From: Gonatopus flavifemur
Lineage: Eukaryota > Arthropoda > Insecta > Hymenoptera > Dryinidae
Direction: 5' to 3'
Assembly: GCA_018340375.1 (NCBI GenBank)
Contig: JAFFJZ010000007.1
Span: forward strand, 29,052,001-29,116,000
Length of the DNA stretch: 64,000 nucleotides
Shown here: piece after piece, positions 48,730-59,794 of the stretch
How positions within the stretch are numbered: position 1 is the first letter of the stretch
Layout of the letters: each line of letters starts with the position of its first letter
The notes under the pieces: generated by a model
The model's input: the letters and a program-made list of their open reading frames with translations, nothing else
The model's database searches: none
Told to the model about the DNA's origin: nothing
Position numbers and translations under genes: made by a program

Positions 48730-49739
48730 TAGGGGTGGGTTCAAGACTCTCGAGTAAAACAAACACCACTCAATCTGACCAGTTCTGATGCAAGATTCGT
48801 TGGGCCAATGTACAACTATTGATACCCATGCAAAAATTGACGAACGACCCAGTACTGGAATAACGCTATTTGCCAACTGCCAACTGTTGGCAAACAACGT
48901 TGGAATAAACCCGGAATGATAACGCTGATCAACACTGGTACGGCGTTGTTCACAAATACTGGGTCAACCTTAACATCAACCCTGAATCAGTACTGGTTTT
49001 TCATTGTATACCAACATTGACAATTGATTTTCAACCGGTGATGGTAATCCATTTAAGCCTTTGTACGTAGCTAATGAAAATAATTATATATTTTTAGCTA
49101 ATGTCCATGGTTATATCGAAAGTAAAAAATATAACACATCTGTTCGTATGTTGCTGAAGTTTGAATCGTTTCTTGAAACGAATGAATAATCCGAAAACAT
49201 GTGAAGAAGTCAATTCGAGAACATGAATAATAATTTCTTCAAAATTTTGCCGTATTAAACCACACATAATGGACAACGTTGAATGAGTTTTAAATCAACG
49301 TTGGCAAATCAGCATTGCCTATCAGCGTTACAACAACATTGTACTGGTTGTTACTTCAACCACGTTACAACGTTGGCAACCAACCCTGGTAATCAGTGTT
49401 GTACCAGTACTGTTTTGATTGTTATGGTTGGTTGGAAGTCGGCATTTTCTGCATGGGTAGAATGAAATGGGAAGAAATTGGGAAAAATATGTTTTTGATT
49501 TTGAACACTGAGATTTATTCAAAACTATTGCAGTCTCGAAAAAGGTCTTGTTTTGGTCTTGAGGGGGCAAAAAGCGCTCTATGTCCTAGATGTTATCAAT
49601 TCCATTCTCTCAGACGTGTTACTTCCAACTATTCCATGCTCACACTTGACTGGATGCGGAGATTTGTCTTCAAAGATCGTAAAATTGGATCATATTTATT
49701 ATGTTTGAATTTTGCTCAAGAGTCTCGAGTCCCTACTCA
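48730..49739. repeat. Outer inverted ends around the 48825 element
   Basis: TAGGGGTGGGTTCAAGACTC at 48730 and TGAGTAGGGACTCGAGACTC (inward from 49739) align over about 40 bp. They are possible TIRs of an older hAT-type element into which the 48825-49457 element was inserted. No 8-bp duplication is visible, so the type is open. Confidence 0.4.
48825..49457. mobile_element. CCC...GGG element, 633 bp
   Basis: Left CCCATGCAAAAATTGACG; right read inward CCCATGCAGAAAATGCCG; TA flanks both sides (48823-48824 and 49458-49459). The arms contain CCAACGTTG, CAGTACTGG and AACACTG words in both orientations. The central 250 bp is AT-rich and non-coding. Confidence 0.65.
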
Positions 49740-49749
49740 TAATCAGTAC

Positions 49750-49885
49750 CAGTGCCGTCTTTACAAATTCTTCTTCCTTCTTCAATCGACGTGTAACAGA
49801 GGATAGCGTATAGGCAACTGCCCATCAGCTGTCCTTTGTTACACGTCGATTGAAGAAGGAAGAAGAATTTGTAAATACGGCACTG
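49750..49885. mobile_element. 136-bp hAT-type MITE
   Basis: The ends CAGTGCCGTCTTTACAAATT and (inward) CAGTGCCGTATTTACAAATT form arms of about 50 bp with two or three mismatches. The 8-bp repeat ATCAGTAC flanks both ends exactly (49742-49749 and 49886-49893). The TIR start CAGTGCCGTCTT equals that of the 1.04-kb element at 5466, so both probably used the same transposase. Confidence 0.9.
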
Positions 49886-50028
49886 ATCAGTACCTCCAAG
49901 AATCCGTAGATACCGAGTTTAAAAGAGATCCGTAGAATTTTGAGCTTTTGTCCGTCATATTGGATGTGTCATTTCGAATTTTGAAAATTCGACCAGTGAT
50001 TCATAATGAGCAATACTGTAAGAGAATT

Positions 50029-50224
50029 CCTTCTGAAAATTCAGCAAATGTGACTGTAATCCTTTACAGCCACCTTTTTCTGAATTTTCAGAAACTTCAA
50101 CTAAATTCCGGAGAGTATTCTGAAAATTCAGCCAGGTTCCTTAAAACTCAGTAAAATCTTTCTGACAATTCAGAAGAAGGTGACTGTAAGAAATGACAAT
50201 CACATTTTCTGAACTTTCAGGGGG
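50029..50224. mobile_element. Foldback element, 196 bp
   Basis: Left CCTTCTGAAAATTCAG and right read inward CCCCCTGAAAGTTCAG open arms that share CAxAAATGTGAxTGT and TTACAGxCACCTT. Flanking dinucleotides are TT and AT, so the boundaries are approximate. Confidence 0.5.
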
Positions 50225-50509
50225 ATTTTCTCTACATTGAACCTGAAAGAAACCCTGAATACCAAATTTGAATGAAATCTGTGGAATTGTGGGATTTTCG
50301 TGCACCATATTGGATCCGCTATTTTCAATTTAGAACTTGTTCCGATTCCTAATTACCGAACTCTGGAACCCTCGAATCCCGAGTTCTGAACAAATTTGGG
50401 GACTCTTTACAATTTTTTACGTGTTCTCGTATTTTATCTCGCTGTGAGAGAATTGATAGAACATATACCATTTTATTCGTTCACTGTTTCTCAAGAGACT
50501 TACTCAGGG

Positions 50510-50790
50510 TTTTTTAAGGTAGCTGATTACGGACCAATCATCAGATTTTCAAAATTCAAGATGGCAGATCCAATATGGTGGAATAGAATCTGAAAAAATC
50601 CTCGAGATTGAATGAAAGTCGGTATACTGGAGTTCTTGAGCTCGCTGATTACAAATCGATCATCAGATTTTCAAAATTCAAGATGACGGATGCAATATGG
50701 TGTATTAAGATTCGAAAAAAGCCTCAAAATTCTATGAAAATTGGTTTTCTAGGAGTTTTGAGGCCGCTAATTACAAATCCCACAAAATTT
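50510..50790 (+). repeat. 122-bp tandem repeat, about 2.3 units
   Basis: GCT(G/A)ATTAC stands at 50522, 50644 and 50766, exactly 122 bp apart. The first two units share AATCATCAGATTTTCAAAAT-type sequence and ATGGCAGATCCAATATGG-type sequence; the third is cut short. The frames 50396-50593 and 50608-50832 resemble each other only because of this repeat. Confidence 0.75.
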
Positions 50791-51247
50791 GAGGATGCTG
50801 ACCCATTTATTACATTTCTTACTCAAATATGATCCTACTCTCAGCGTAACCCGATGACAACCAAGTAGATGTGATAGAATTCTGTCTCTTTCGGGATATT
50901 GTGATTATAGTGAGTGCCCTCGCTTCTCACTGTTACTCAATTTATTATATTTCTTGTCTCATGCATTGTTCACTATTATATGAATCATATCCTCCACGAA
51001 GAAGGTATGTTTTCACTGGAAATTTGGCGCAGGATTCGAAACATTCCAACATCAACAGCCTGAGTCGGAAAATGATTCCTGTTTTCCCCCTACATATGGA
51101 AGATGAGGAAATTTGCGCCACTTCGGAGGTCAAAAAGGGGCTATATTCTCCTCATTTGCTGCTCAAAATGGCAGAAATTTCCTGATTTTCCATATGTGGG
51201 GAAAAAGGAAGAATCACTTTTCGACTCGGGAGAAATGCTGATTCCCA

Positions 51248-51742
51248 CCCGTGTGGAAATTTCTCCCGGGCTCAGACCTGGGCCAGGTTTATAATTCCTA
51301 CTTGAAAAGTGGCCCCAACTTGGAATGTTACACTGAGAGAAAAATTTGGTTCCCATAACCATGTTTTTGACTTTGATCATGTCATATAGTTGTCACAACC
51401 AGATTTATGTGATTTTGTTTTGTTTTCCTGGTCATCATGATCAAATTTTAAGTCACTGTAACCATAAATCCTTCACCATGCGAGCATTGTTTCTGTGACC
51501 ATGTTGCTTTTTTTCTCAGTGTACGCGTTTTAATCTAGGTCCCGTAATGGTATCAAATACCAGGCAAAACACTGGTAGCCAACTCGAGGCCCATATGGAT
51601 TCAAATATTTCAGGAATATACTGGCAACCCCAACTGGGGACCACATGGGCCGTGGGTAGGCAACCTTGTATTGGATACCTAACATATACCCTTACAGGGC
51701 CAGAGCCTACCTTAGGATGCCCAGGATTGATTCCCACACGGG
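51248..51742. mobile_element. CCC...GGG element, 495 bp, carrying a nested MITE
   Basis: Left CCCGTGTGGAAATTTC; right read inward CCCGTGTGGGAATCAATCC; CA flanks both sides (51246-51247 and 51743-51744). TGGGCCAGG/CTGGCCC words lie in the arms. Without the 51331-51521 MITE and one TA, the length is about 302 bp. Confidence 0.65.
51331..51521. mobile_element. MITE, TA-flanked, CACTGAGAGAAAAA type
   Basis: The ends CACTGAGAGAAAAA and TTTTTTTCTCAGTG enclose 191 bp with TA on both sides (51329-51330 and 51522-51523). GGTTxCCATAACCATG and TAACCATAAATC words pair loosely. Nested in the element at 51248. Confidence 0.75.
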
Positions 51743-51744
51743 CA

Positions 51745-54145
51745 GTGAAGACTCACACTATACATTGCGATCAGCATCCACTATGATTTTATCGTTGCCA
51801 TGAGTTTATCATGATTCCTATGGTATTTGCAATGTTTGCAATGACAGATGATATCCTGCTTTCTTTGGGGTTAACGGATTGAACCGTTGTTCGTTACCAT
51901 TGACGAGATCGCTAAATTTTAATATGCATCCGTATGTGACATCGTACACCTAATAAACAGATTATTCAAGAGAAGTAAAATATAATATACTTCAGTAAAT
52001 AATTCAATAACGGAAGATGATAATTTATAAAAGCACATATTCCTATCTTTAAAAGCAACTATTGAATCATATACATTCAACCACGAAATCTTAGAATAGA
52101 TGGAAGAATTCAAATAACTAGAAAGTATCATCTCTGTGAGAATGGAAAAATGCTTTGAACCAGAAATAACGACCTTTACGTTCTAACAATGTCAACCCTG
52201 AAGTGAAAAAGTATCTTCCAAACAAAGTCGTGTATGAGCACAACACTATACCGTGGTGAAATTTTAACCGTGTACCGGTTATAAAAAAGAATTGGAATAT
52301 TTGAAATATGGCATAGCGGGAAAAATGGTGGAAGTGAAATGAATTGATAAAAAACCCGTGAGAGGACGTATCGAATTGAATGAGTGGGGAAATAGGAATC
52401 TATAAAATGATGTTTCGATAGAAAAACACAATTAATAGATCGCAAATTTGAGAGTTTCGAAACAACGAATTCGTATAATAGATAGAGGATTTTGGGAAAC
52501 ATTTCGTACGGTAGATCTTGAACACTGGTGATGCTCACATAGAGGAGGATACGTTTAATACCTTCATTTGATGCTTCATCTCTCCATAGGGAATTTTCCC
52601 CCAAGAACAGATGAAACTCATAATTACAAATGCCCATCATCAAACTACATTTTTCATTTAAAAGCAATGTCACCATGTGCTGGCGTGTTATCTTGTAATT
52701 TTCAGTCCATCCAAAACGGAGAAATCACTTTTCACATCATTTATACTTAAAAGGACCTACTGTCTCTCAGTCTCATTTTTGATATGATGTGGCACTCTTG
52801 GGTCAGTTTATATTCGTAATTGAGATCACCGCAAATTGAATGCTGGATATAGTTCTGGTAGTTACAACGTAGGTGGGATGGATGACAAGTTCAATTCCCC
52901 ATTCCAACAGTTGTCATATGAAAGGATGAGTAAGTGTTTGTAGCAGTATAATCATCTTCAGCGAATATTCCAATCGATAAAACTTCCTTTTATTTTCATT
53001 TTCATGTTCGAGAGAAAACATGTATCTCAAATCATAGTCGATAGATGGAGATTTTTAAACTTCTTTGAATATATAAGTAAAACATTTTTCATATATTCCG
53101 TTACCAATGAACTCCCAGTACCAGTTTTTGAGTCCTTTTCGAATCATCTCCCGTGTTTCAAATACTTCAAAAACTGATTTGGAGAACATTGAGGATGGTA
53201 CTATCATACTTCTTTATAATACTCTGCAACAAGTACCTCTTGTCTGTATGAAAAAGAAAAAACCTTGTTGACCACGAGAAAATGCAAGAGATCCGTTTCG
53301 AATTTCTCTCGGTCAATGGCATTTTGCCAAGAACACAATGGGAAATTGTTTCGATGGCTTTTACCCGTATCTCATGAATCCTTTTTGTTCTTCTAAGCAT
53401 TCCGCTGTTTGAGAAATACAAAAAAGAAACAACTTACCCACAGGGACTGACAATTTTTCACATACGATTATTTTTTCTCTATCTTACGATCAAGTGAAAA
53501 AAGTGACCAGAGATTGACTATGACAGAATGAATGTTCATCTGATATCAATGTATCGTAGTTTTTATACATGTTGTGGATGGATTTCATATCATTGGTTCT
53601 CAACGCAAAGTTTTCAACAGATTTTTTAATATGGAGGTTAACAAATGCACAGTCGATCGTGAAAAGCCTTCCAAGCTTCTGGGAAAAATTCTCAAAGCAT
53701 TAGATTGTATCTAATATCTCTATGCCGGACCAACGTTCGAATCGAGCCACGTATACGATCCGATAAAATGAGTTTTTCTCGGATGCTTAATATTTTACAA
53801 AGCGAGAGAATGGAAGGAGGTTATCCTCCATTAACCTGAACTTGACACACGGCAGAGATCGGATTCCCTGATTTCTCATTGCCGTTATGAGTTGCCATAA
53901 GGAAAAGAGGGATGATTCTCTTCCGAGACTTTTTTGTCCATCGAGTGTAGTGACGTGAATTTCAAACAATGAATTAATTTTCATCCTCCCTTTTGTTTGT
54001 TTGTTCTTCTCAGTCGAATGCGTCGATTATTTTTAGGAATACTCGTGCTCAGCTTTTGAAAGAAATATGAAACCACTGATATAACATCAACAACAAATAA
54101 AATGTTGTACTAATGTTGATATTCAACGAATTTTTTTTTTCAGCC
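51745..54145. other. No gene established in 2.4 kb
   Basis: AT-rich. It includes a 166-codon minus-strand frame (52176-52676), the longest non-transposon frame in the window, which shows no recognisable domain and is treated as chance. Confidence 0.4.
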
Positions 54146-54147
54146 TA

Positions 54148-54400
54148 CACGGGAAAAAAGCAATATTCGCAGCAGCTATTCGCGTAATCGATTTTTGACC
54201 ATCTACGAAAAGTAGTCACGACAACTACTTGGTATACTTAGGGAATATACCATGTTGCTTGAGATAACTAACGGCCTAGTTGAGCTGACTAGCGAGGTAT
54301 TTGTCTCAGCTACTGAGTAGTTGCTGGAACTACTTTTCATAGATGGTCGTAAATCGACTCCGTGAGTAGCTGTTGCAAGTATTATTCCTTTCTTTCCGTG
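54148..54400. mobile_element. MITE, TA-flanked, CACGG type, 253 bp
   Basis: It begins CACGGGAAAAAAGCAATA and ends CCTTTCTTTCCGTG, with TA on both sides (54146-54147 and 54401-54402). The arms continue through GACCATCTACGAAAAGTAGT and its inverse GAACTACTTTTCATAGATGG. Confidence 0.75.
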
Positions 54401-54470
54401 TACAAATAAATGTTCCATGATTTCGCCAGGCTTGGTTCATCCAACATTGACAATACGAAAGATTTCATTT

Positions 54471-55026
54471 CCCAAGTGTGTATTAACGGTGGGCCCAATC
54501 TATGCCCAGGGTAGGTGCCCATGCTGCCCAACGTTGGGCCAAGCTGGGCACACAAATGGCGCCAACCCTGAGATGATAACATCGTTCCCAGCTTGGCTGT
54601 ATCACTTTGCCCGAGCATTGGTAACACCATGGGCCTAGCATGAATCCAGACTAGGCAATCAATACTGCGCCTTCCTTTTTTTTTTGAAATTGGAAATCCT
54701 AGTGTTGAGCCCCATCGTGCCTATATGGGCTCAAAACTGGACCAGAGTGGGACCAAAATTAATACACGCTGAGGATTGTACACACATGCTCGGGATGTAA
54801 ATTCACCCTAATCTTGGCCTAACGCTGGTTCAAATTGGGGCCAAGTTCAAATATGCCCGCACTAAGATTCATTATTTCCATTTTCTACCAACCATAATTG
54901 TATGGGAAAGCACAACAGGGCCAAGATTGAGCCAACATGAGCCGCACCGTCATTCCTTCAATACTGGGTTAAAGAGGATGAACTCACCCTGGGGTCCATT
55001 GTCGGTGTAGGCAATACACACTTGGG
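54471..55026. mobile_element. CCCAAG...CTTGGG element, copy 1 (plus orientation)
   Basis: The ends CCCAAGTGTGTATT and AATACACACTTGGG enclose 556 bp rich in TGGGCC, CAAGCTGGG and GGGCCCA words. A second copy in the opposite orientation lies at 60725-61339; long blocks such as GATAACATCGTTCCCAGCTT are shared between them. The flanking dinucleotides (TT and GT) differ at one base. The minus-strand frame at 54382-54630 matches a frame in copy 2 only because the DNA is homologous. Confidence 0.7.
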
Positions 55027-55028
55027 GT

Positions 55029-55847
55029 CTTATGAGATCAAGCATTATGTTGGGGTGAAGAAGTACACCAAGGCTTGTTCTGTTTTTGTGTTGCGCGCGA
55101 AAGTTATTTGAGATTTAGGGCCAAAATGTCCGGTTCGATTTTTCTGTAAAAATGTCCGGTCCGACACTCATAGGGATGGGGATCGCGCGCATCTACTTGG
55201 GGTCGATTTCTGTCAATTTTCTATCAGTTTTAGGCTTCGGAAAAATGCTCTGTGAGGGACAAAGATGTGCTCCAGAAATGGTTGAAGTATTCGACCTCCA
55301 AGTATTGAAAACTATGATGTTGCAGATCATACCTAGGTGAGAATTTTAACTTTTGAGAAAAATGAGTTCTTTATCGGGTTAATGTTGGATCAATGTTGGA
55401 TTAATTCTCAATACAACATTAATCCAAACTTAGTATAATTCTTAATATATTTTGAAGGAATTCTGAATAGACATCAGGACATGGAATTTTTTCCCATAGT
55501 TTATGGTAAAATTTTTCCATAATCAAATTAGTGTTATCACATGAGGAGAATTTTTCATTCTCCTGTGATTTATATATTCTAGAATCGAGGAGATAATGAA
55601 CGAGTCATGTGATAGATAATCGATAATGGGTTAAGTGTGATTTTAATATTGAAATTGAGATTTTTACGGAATAAATCATCATTATTTCCCCGAAACATAC
55701 CCGTTAAATATTTTCCTCATGGGTCAAAATCATTCATACATAAGTAAAAACTATCCTAAACATGTGTGAATGGAAAACAAGTTTGTATGGTTTGCCGTTC
55801 TTCAATGATTAAATGTCAAACAAAATTTATCAATTCGATAACTGAAA
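55029..55847. other. No gene or repeat recognised
   Basis: AT-rich with a short GCGCGC-containing segment at 55093-55190, where AAAATGTCCGGT occurs twice, 16 bp apart. No element ends could be set. Confidence 0.4.
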
Positions 55848-55849
55848 TA

Positions 55850-57110
55850 TTGGGTATGGGAATAAGTTTCCGCCCTCTTGGAAAAAGTGTTGCTACTGAT
55901 ACTATTTTTGAGTTCACTCAAGTGCTATACTCGTGATCTGGAAGTGTATATGTAAGGTGTCGATTGCGGTAGTTGACATTTGTTACAAGCGTAAACATCA
56001 TTTCGTATCTGGTGTCAAAAATGACAATGTTTTCCCGATAAAACAGCATTTGCGGGAAGTTATGCTTCATTATTTTATTTCGAAGAAAAGTGCCGCTGCA
56101 ACGTATCGGTGATCACGCTCCGTCTAATACAACTTGTAAAGATTGGTTTCGACGATTCCAAAGTGGCGATTTTGACGGGAGTGATGAAGAACGCGGAGGG
56201 GCACCGAAAAAATTCGAAGATGTAGAACTGGAACAATTATTGAATGAAGATTCATGTCGAACCCTAGATGAGTTGTCTGAAGAGTTGGGTGTTGACAGGT
56301 CGACCGTCGGTAAACGCTTGCATAAGATGGGAATGGTCCAAAAAGCAGGTAATTGGGTGCCGCATCGACTAAAGGAGAGAGATATCGAGAGACGTTTGGT
56401 AACGTGCGAGATGCTACTTGAACGGCAGAAAAGAAAGAGTTTTCTGCATCGTATCGTCACTGGCGATGAAAAATGGATCTATTACGATAATCCTAAGCAT
56501 CGAAAAAGTTGGGGGCTGCCAGGTGTACCAGGTCCATCGACACCGAAAACAAATATCCACGCTTCAAAGATTATGTTGTGCATCTTGTGGGATCAGAAAG
56601 GTGTCATTCATTATGAATTTCTTAAACCGTCAGAAACAATCACTGGCAATCGTTACAGACTACAGCTAATACGTTGGAATCGAGCTCTAAAATAAAAACG
56701 ACCGGAATGGGACGGTAGACTTGACAACCTTATCTTGCTGCATGATAATAGGCCACATGTTGCTCAACCTGTTAAAAAATATTTGGAAGGAGTGAGTTGG
56801 GAAATCTTGCCCCACCCGCCGTATTCCCCAGACATTGCGCCTTCGGATTATCATCTATTTCGATCTATGCAATCAGCTCTTACCGGAGAGCGGTTTACTT
56901 CTTACGAAAGTGTCGAAAAATGGCTCAATGAATGGATCGAATCAGAAGAACCTGCTTTTTTTCTCCGAGGAATCCGTATGCTGCCTGAAAGATTGGCAAA
57001 AGTGGTCGCTTCCAATGGTGCATACTTTGAATAACATTATGTAATAATCCATTGTTTGAATAAAAATCAACTTTGCTTGAAAAAGGGCGGAAACTTATTC
57101 CCATACCCAA
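55850..57110 (+). mobile_element. Mariner element with both TIRs, 1.26 kb
   Basis: The perfect TIR starts TTGGGTATGGGAATAAGTTT, continues into CCGCCCT at both ends, and is flanked by TA (55848-55849 and 57111-57112). The length of 1261 bp is typical of a full mariner. The transposase inside is broken (see next entry). The termini are intact, so this copy could in principle still have been mobilised by an enzyme supplied in trans. Confidence 0.92.
56020..57034 (+). pseudogene. Mariner transposase, disabled by frameshift, stop and codon loss
   Basis: A Mos1-like DD34D-family mariner transposase relic. The N-terminal reading (NVFPIKQHLREVMLHYFISK) is in one frame up to about 56109. From about 56107 the reading continues in another frame with GDHAPSNTTCKDWFRRFQSG. 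Catalytic motifs: IVTGDEKWIYYD (first Asp) and LILLHDNRPHVAQ (second Asp), then PHPPYSPDIAPSDYHLF (third Asp). An in-frame TAA at 56693-56695 interrupts NRALK*KRPEW. Relatives have an extra Ala in DNARPH; here that codon is missing, so the second and third Asp are 33 rather than 34 residues apart. The C-terminus KVVASNGAYFE is complete. The protein is non-functional. Confidence 0.92.
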
Positions 57111-57159
57111 TAATTTGTCAAGACCCCGCGCAAGCTGGGAGTTGAGCATCACATTGAAA

Positions 57160-57715
57160 CATCAACTTCAATAGATGTATATAATGTGGAAAAAAAGTTT
57201 GAAAGGTGTGCCTGATCATTTTTTTTGGAATTTGTTTTTGCAAAATGTGACACTTTTCGTGGAATCGCCCATAAATATTTCAAAGATACATTCAAGATAT
57301 CTGTACGAAGATATATTCAAGATGTGTGATAAAGATATCTCGAAGATAACTTGGAGAAATCAAATGAGGATTCCGAATTTGAGATAGATACAATCAAGAT
57401 GTCTTGAAAACAGGTTTATTGCGATATACCTTTGTGATATATCTCAGAGATCTCTTTCTGATATCTTGGAGCTATGAAATGATGATATCTGCCGCAAGAT
57501 ACCTGAAAGATGCAAGGTTCCCTCATTTTCACTAACATATCTTGAAGATGAATCGCACAGATATCTTCAATATAACTTTGAGAAATAAAATTAGGATGCC
57601 AGATTCGAAATGGAAACAAGATGTTTCAAAAACATTCCAATTGAGATTCCTTCGGGATACATCTCAAATATCTCTCCTAGATATCTGGAAGTTATGAAGT
57701 CGAGATATTTTCTAG
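57160..57715 (+). repeat. Diverged tandem duplication, unit about 227 bp
   Basis: GAGAAATCAAATGAGGAT at 57353 recurs as GAGAAATAAAATTAGGAT at 57580, and the surrounding order (AAGATATCT, CAAGATGT, GATACATCTCA and TCTGGAAGTTATGAA-type blocks) is the same in both halves. GATATC and AAGATAT words dominate. Its origin is unknown. Confidence 0.55.
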
Positions 57716-57844
57716 AAGAAAATTTTAAAGAAAATTCTTTTTAACTTCCATGTTCCTTGATGGGGTCAAAGAACATTTTGGCAGAAAGGGGGTATTCGCC
57801 TTGGCCAAACGCTTCAAAACGCCAAGGAAATACGATTCCCGAAA

Positions 57845-57895
57845 GAGTCTGTGTCTGTGTTTGTTTAACTGTCTGTCTGTGTGTCCGTATGTCCG
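57845..57895 (+). repeat. Short (TGTC/TGTG)n microsatellite
   Basis: Run of GTCTGTGTCTGTGTT followed by CTGTCTGTCTGTGTGTCC. It opens a segment (TTGCGATCACGAAAACTTCC) of a kind often found in dispersed insect repeats. Confidence 0.6.
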
Positions 57896-57936
57896 CGTTT
57901 TCTTGCGATCACGAAAACTTCCGTTGCAATGCATGG

Positions 57937-58356
57937 ATTTGGATGATTCTTGCGTCAAAATGTTTATCTCGATAAGGAAACCAGAAGCCCCTATTTAGGT
58001 CAAGATTGGATCTGAAAGTTTCAAAATCGGAGAAAGAAACGATTAACAAAATATTGATCATTTACCGTTGTGGATAACTTTTGTTACGATTGGTGGTATT
58101 GGATACTGTTTTTTCCAAAGTTTTAACGTAACAGAGGAGACTGAAATGTATCATTGTCGTGGAAATCGGATCAGAAGTTCAGGCGCTATGAAGGAGACAA
58201 AAATCCGGTACTGAATATTCTATGCTGTAGGATATTTTTCGTTAGAATGCCTCAATTGAAATGGTTCTTGCGCCGAAATGTTTGTCTTGATGGAAAGATC
58301 AGAACCCGCTATGTGGATGGAAATGGGATTGGGAATTTCAGAAAAAGCAGTGAGAA
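57937..58356 (+). repeat. Diverged direct repeat, offset about 320 bp
   Basis: The segment beginning GATGATTCTTGCGTCAAAAT at about 57938 recurs at about 58259 as GGTTCTTGCGCCGAAATG, followed in both by TTxxTCTxGATxxGxAAxxC, CAGAA and CCCC/CGCTAT. Each copy is about 100 bp. This is probably part of the same unknown dispersed repeat as the preceding microsatellite. Confidence 0.5.
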
Positions 58357-59173
58357 AGGAATTATACGCAATGGAAGATGCGTAAGTTAAACATAAACGC
58401 AAATTTTAATAATATCTACATGATTCACTTGAACCCTTTCCTCTTTCATCTTTTCCAACATGGGGTTGATCCAAATAAGATGATAAATATCGAATTAACA
58501 TACTTGAGGTTACGATATTATTCTGATACTCCATATTATAAAGCCAGAACAAAAACGAAAGGGAATCCTTCCAGTGAATCTTATTCCGCCATGAATATTC
58601 AACGTATACATATGAGCGGGTTGGCCCACTCACTTTTAATAGAACGAGACATTAGGTAAACAGGATACTGCTTTACAATACGTTGAATAATTCACGATCT
58701 ATGGTACAAATTTATGAGCTTGTTCATTATATTAATCATTTTCCGGAAAGATAATAGGACCTCTCAGCGTTTGATCCTCGTTCCAAAGAGTTTCATTAAG
58801 TACGAATTAACGATCACACGCGTTTTCAAGGATAGTTTTTCAGTGATGAGGATTTGAATATGAAAGTTAGAATTAATTTTACCTCATAAAAGATTATCCC
58901 CAGTCTAGTCGCCCAAGAAGATGTCCAGAACACCTGATTAACCCTTCTCCAAAGTACTAGTATACATAGTTCCTACAAATTTTTCTGGTACTTTTTTTAG
59001 AATAAAATTTATATAATTGAAGAAATAGGGATTTCAAAGGTTTAAAATTGTACGTTCCATAATTGCTTTACGTGGAGTGAAATCCATTCAAGAAAAAAAC
59101 AAAAAATTGGAAGGCCAGACCTTTATTTTTATTTATCCACCCTGTAAAAAATTATGAAAATGTTTTGTATGCT
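58357..59173. other. No gene or repeat recognised
   Basis: AT-rich sequence; overlapping short frames on both strands (58378-58659) show no domain. Confidence 0.45.
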
Positions 59174-59794
59174 CACAGATGGATATGTTTCTTTGAACTT
59201 AAGAGATTGTTATTTAGACAAGTCGGAATGAATATTTCTTTGACTGCAATTAATATTTTGTTAGTTCGAAAAAATTTATCATTCGCCCCTTGTTCCACAT
59301 CACCTTGGCAAAAAAGTTCTTCATAATTTCGTGATGAATGTTATGAATTTTCATGATTTCTCAAGGAATTGGAACACTTAGTATGAGGAATGTTTTTCAA
59401 TAATAAGTCATAATTTCTCATAAGTATCATGATGACCATGATATATGGTTTTTCATATAAAGTCACAATTCCTGACCAAAAACGTTATAATTATTCATAA
59501 ATAAACATTGGATTATATGCATTTGCATATATGCTTATGCAAAACGCATATAATGACTTTTTCATCAAATTTGGCATATAATGATATTTTCCGGTGATAG
59601 TGCATATTTTACGGTAAAATTTTAAGATTTTCAAAAAATTGAAACGTGAATAGTAGTTTTTGAGCGAATTTTTCAAGCCGCTTCGACGTACCATCGAATT
59701 TGTTCCCTAATAAATTCTCCATGTTTATATTTTGAAAACTCTGCTGATTGAGAATAATTGTATTGTTGAGTTACCATGTTTCAAAGAGGTACTA

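Larger units (their letters stand above)
48430..50830 (+). repeat. Block of GCTGATTAC / AAAATTCAAxATGGC repeat units
   Basis: Units containing GCTGATTACRAAT, TCAGATTTTCAAAATTCAA and GATGGCAGATCCAATATGG occur at about 48505-48700 (degenerate) and 50255-50830 (three clear tandem units). The block is broken up by nested elements at 48825, 49750 and 50029. Such units are familiar as dispersed or tandem insect repeats, but I cannot name the family. Confidence 0.5.

Noticed and set aside
52176..52676. 166-codon minus-strand open frame, the longest outside transposons
   Set aside because: No domain, signal or homology pattern that I recognise; hydrophobic, Phe/Ile/Ser-rich content is what AT-rich non-coding DNA gives. 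A frame of this length is plausible by chance in 64 kb read in six frames.
54382..54630. Minus-strand frame similar to the plus-strand frame at 61180-61389
   Set aside because: The similarity comes from the two inverted copies of the CCCAAG element. There is no sign of coding constraint.
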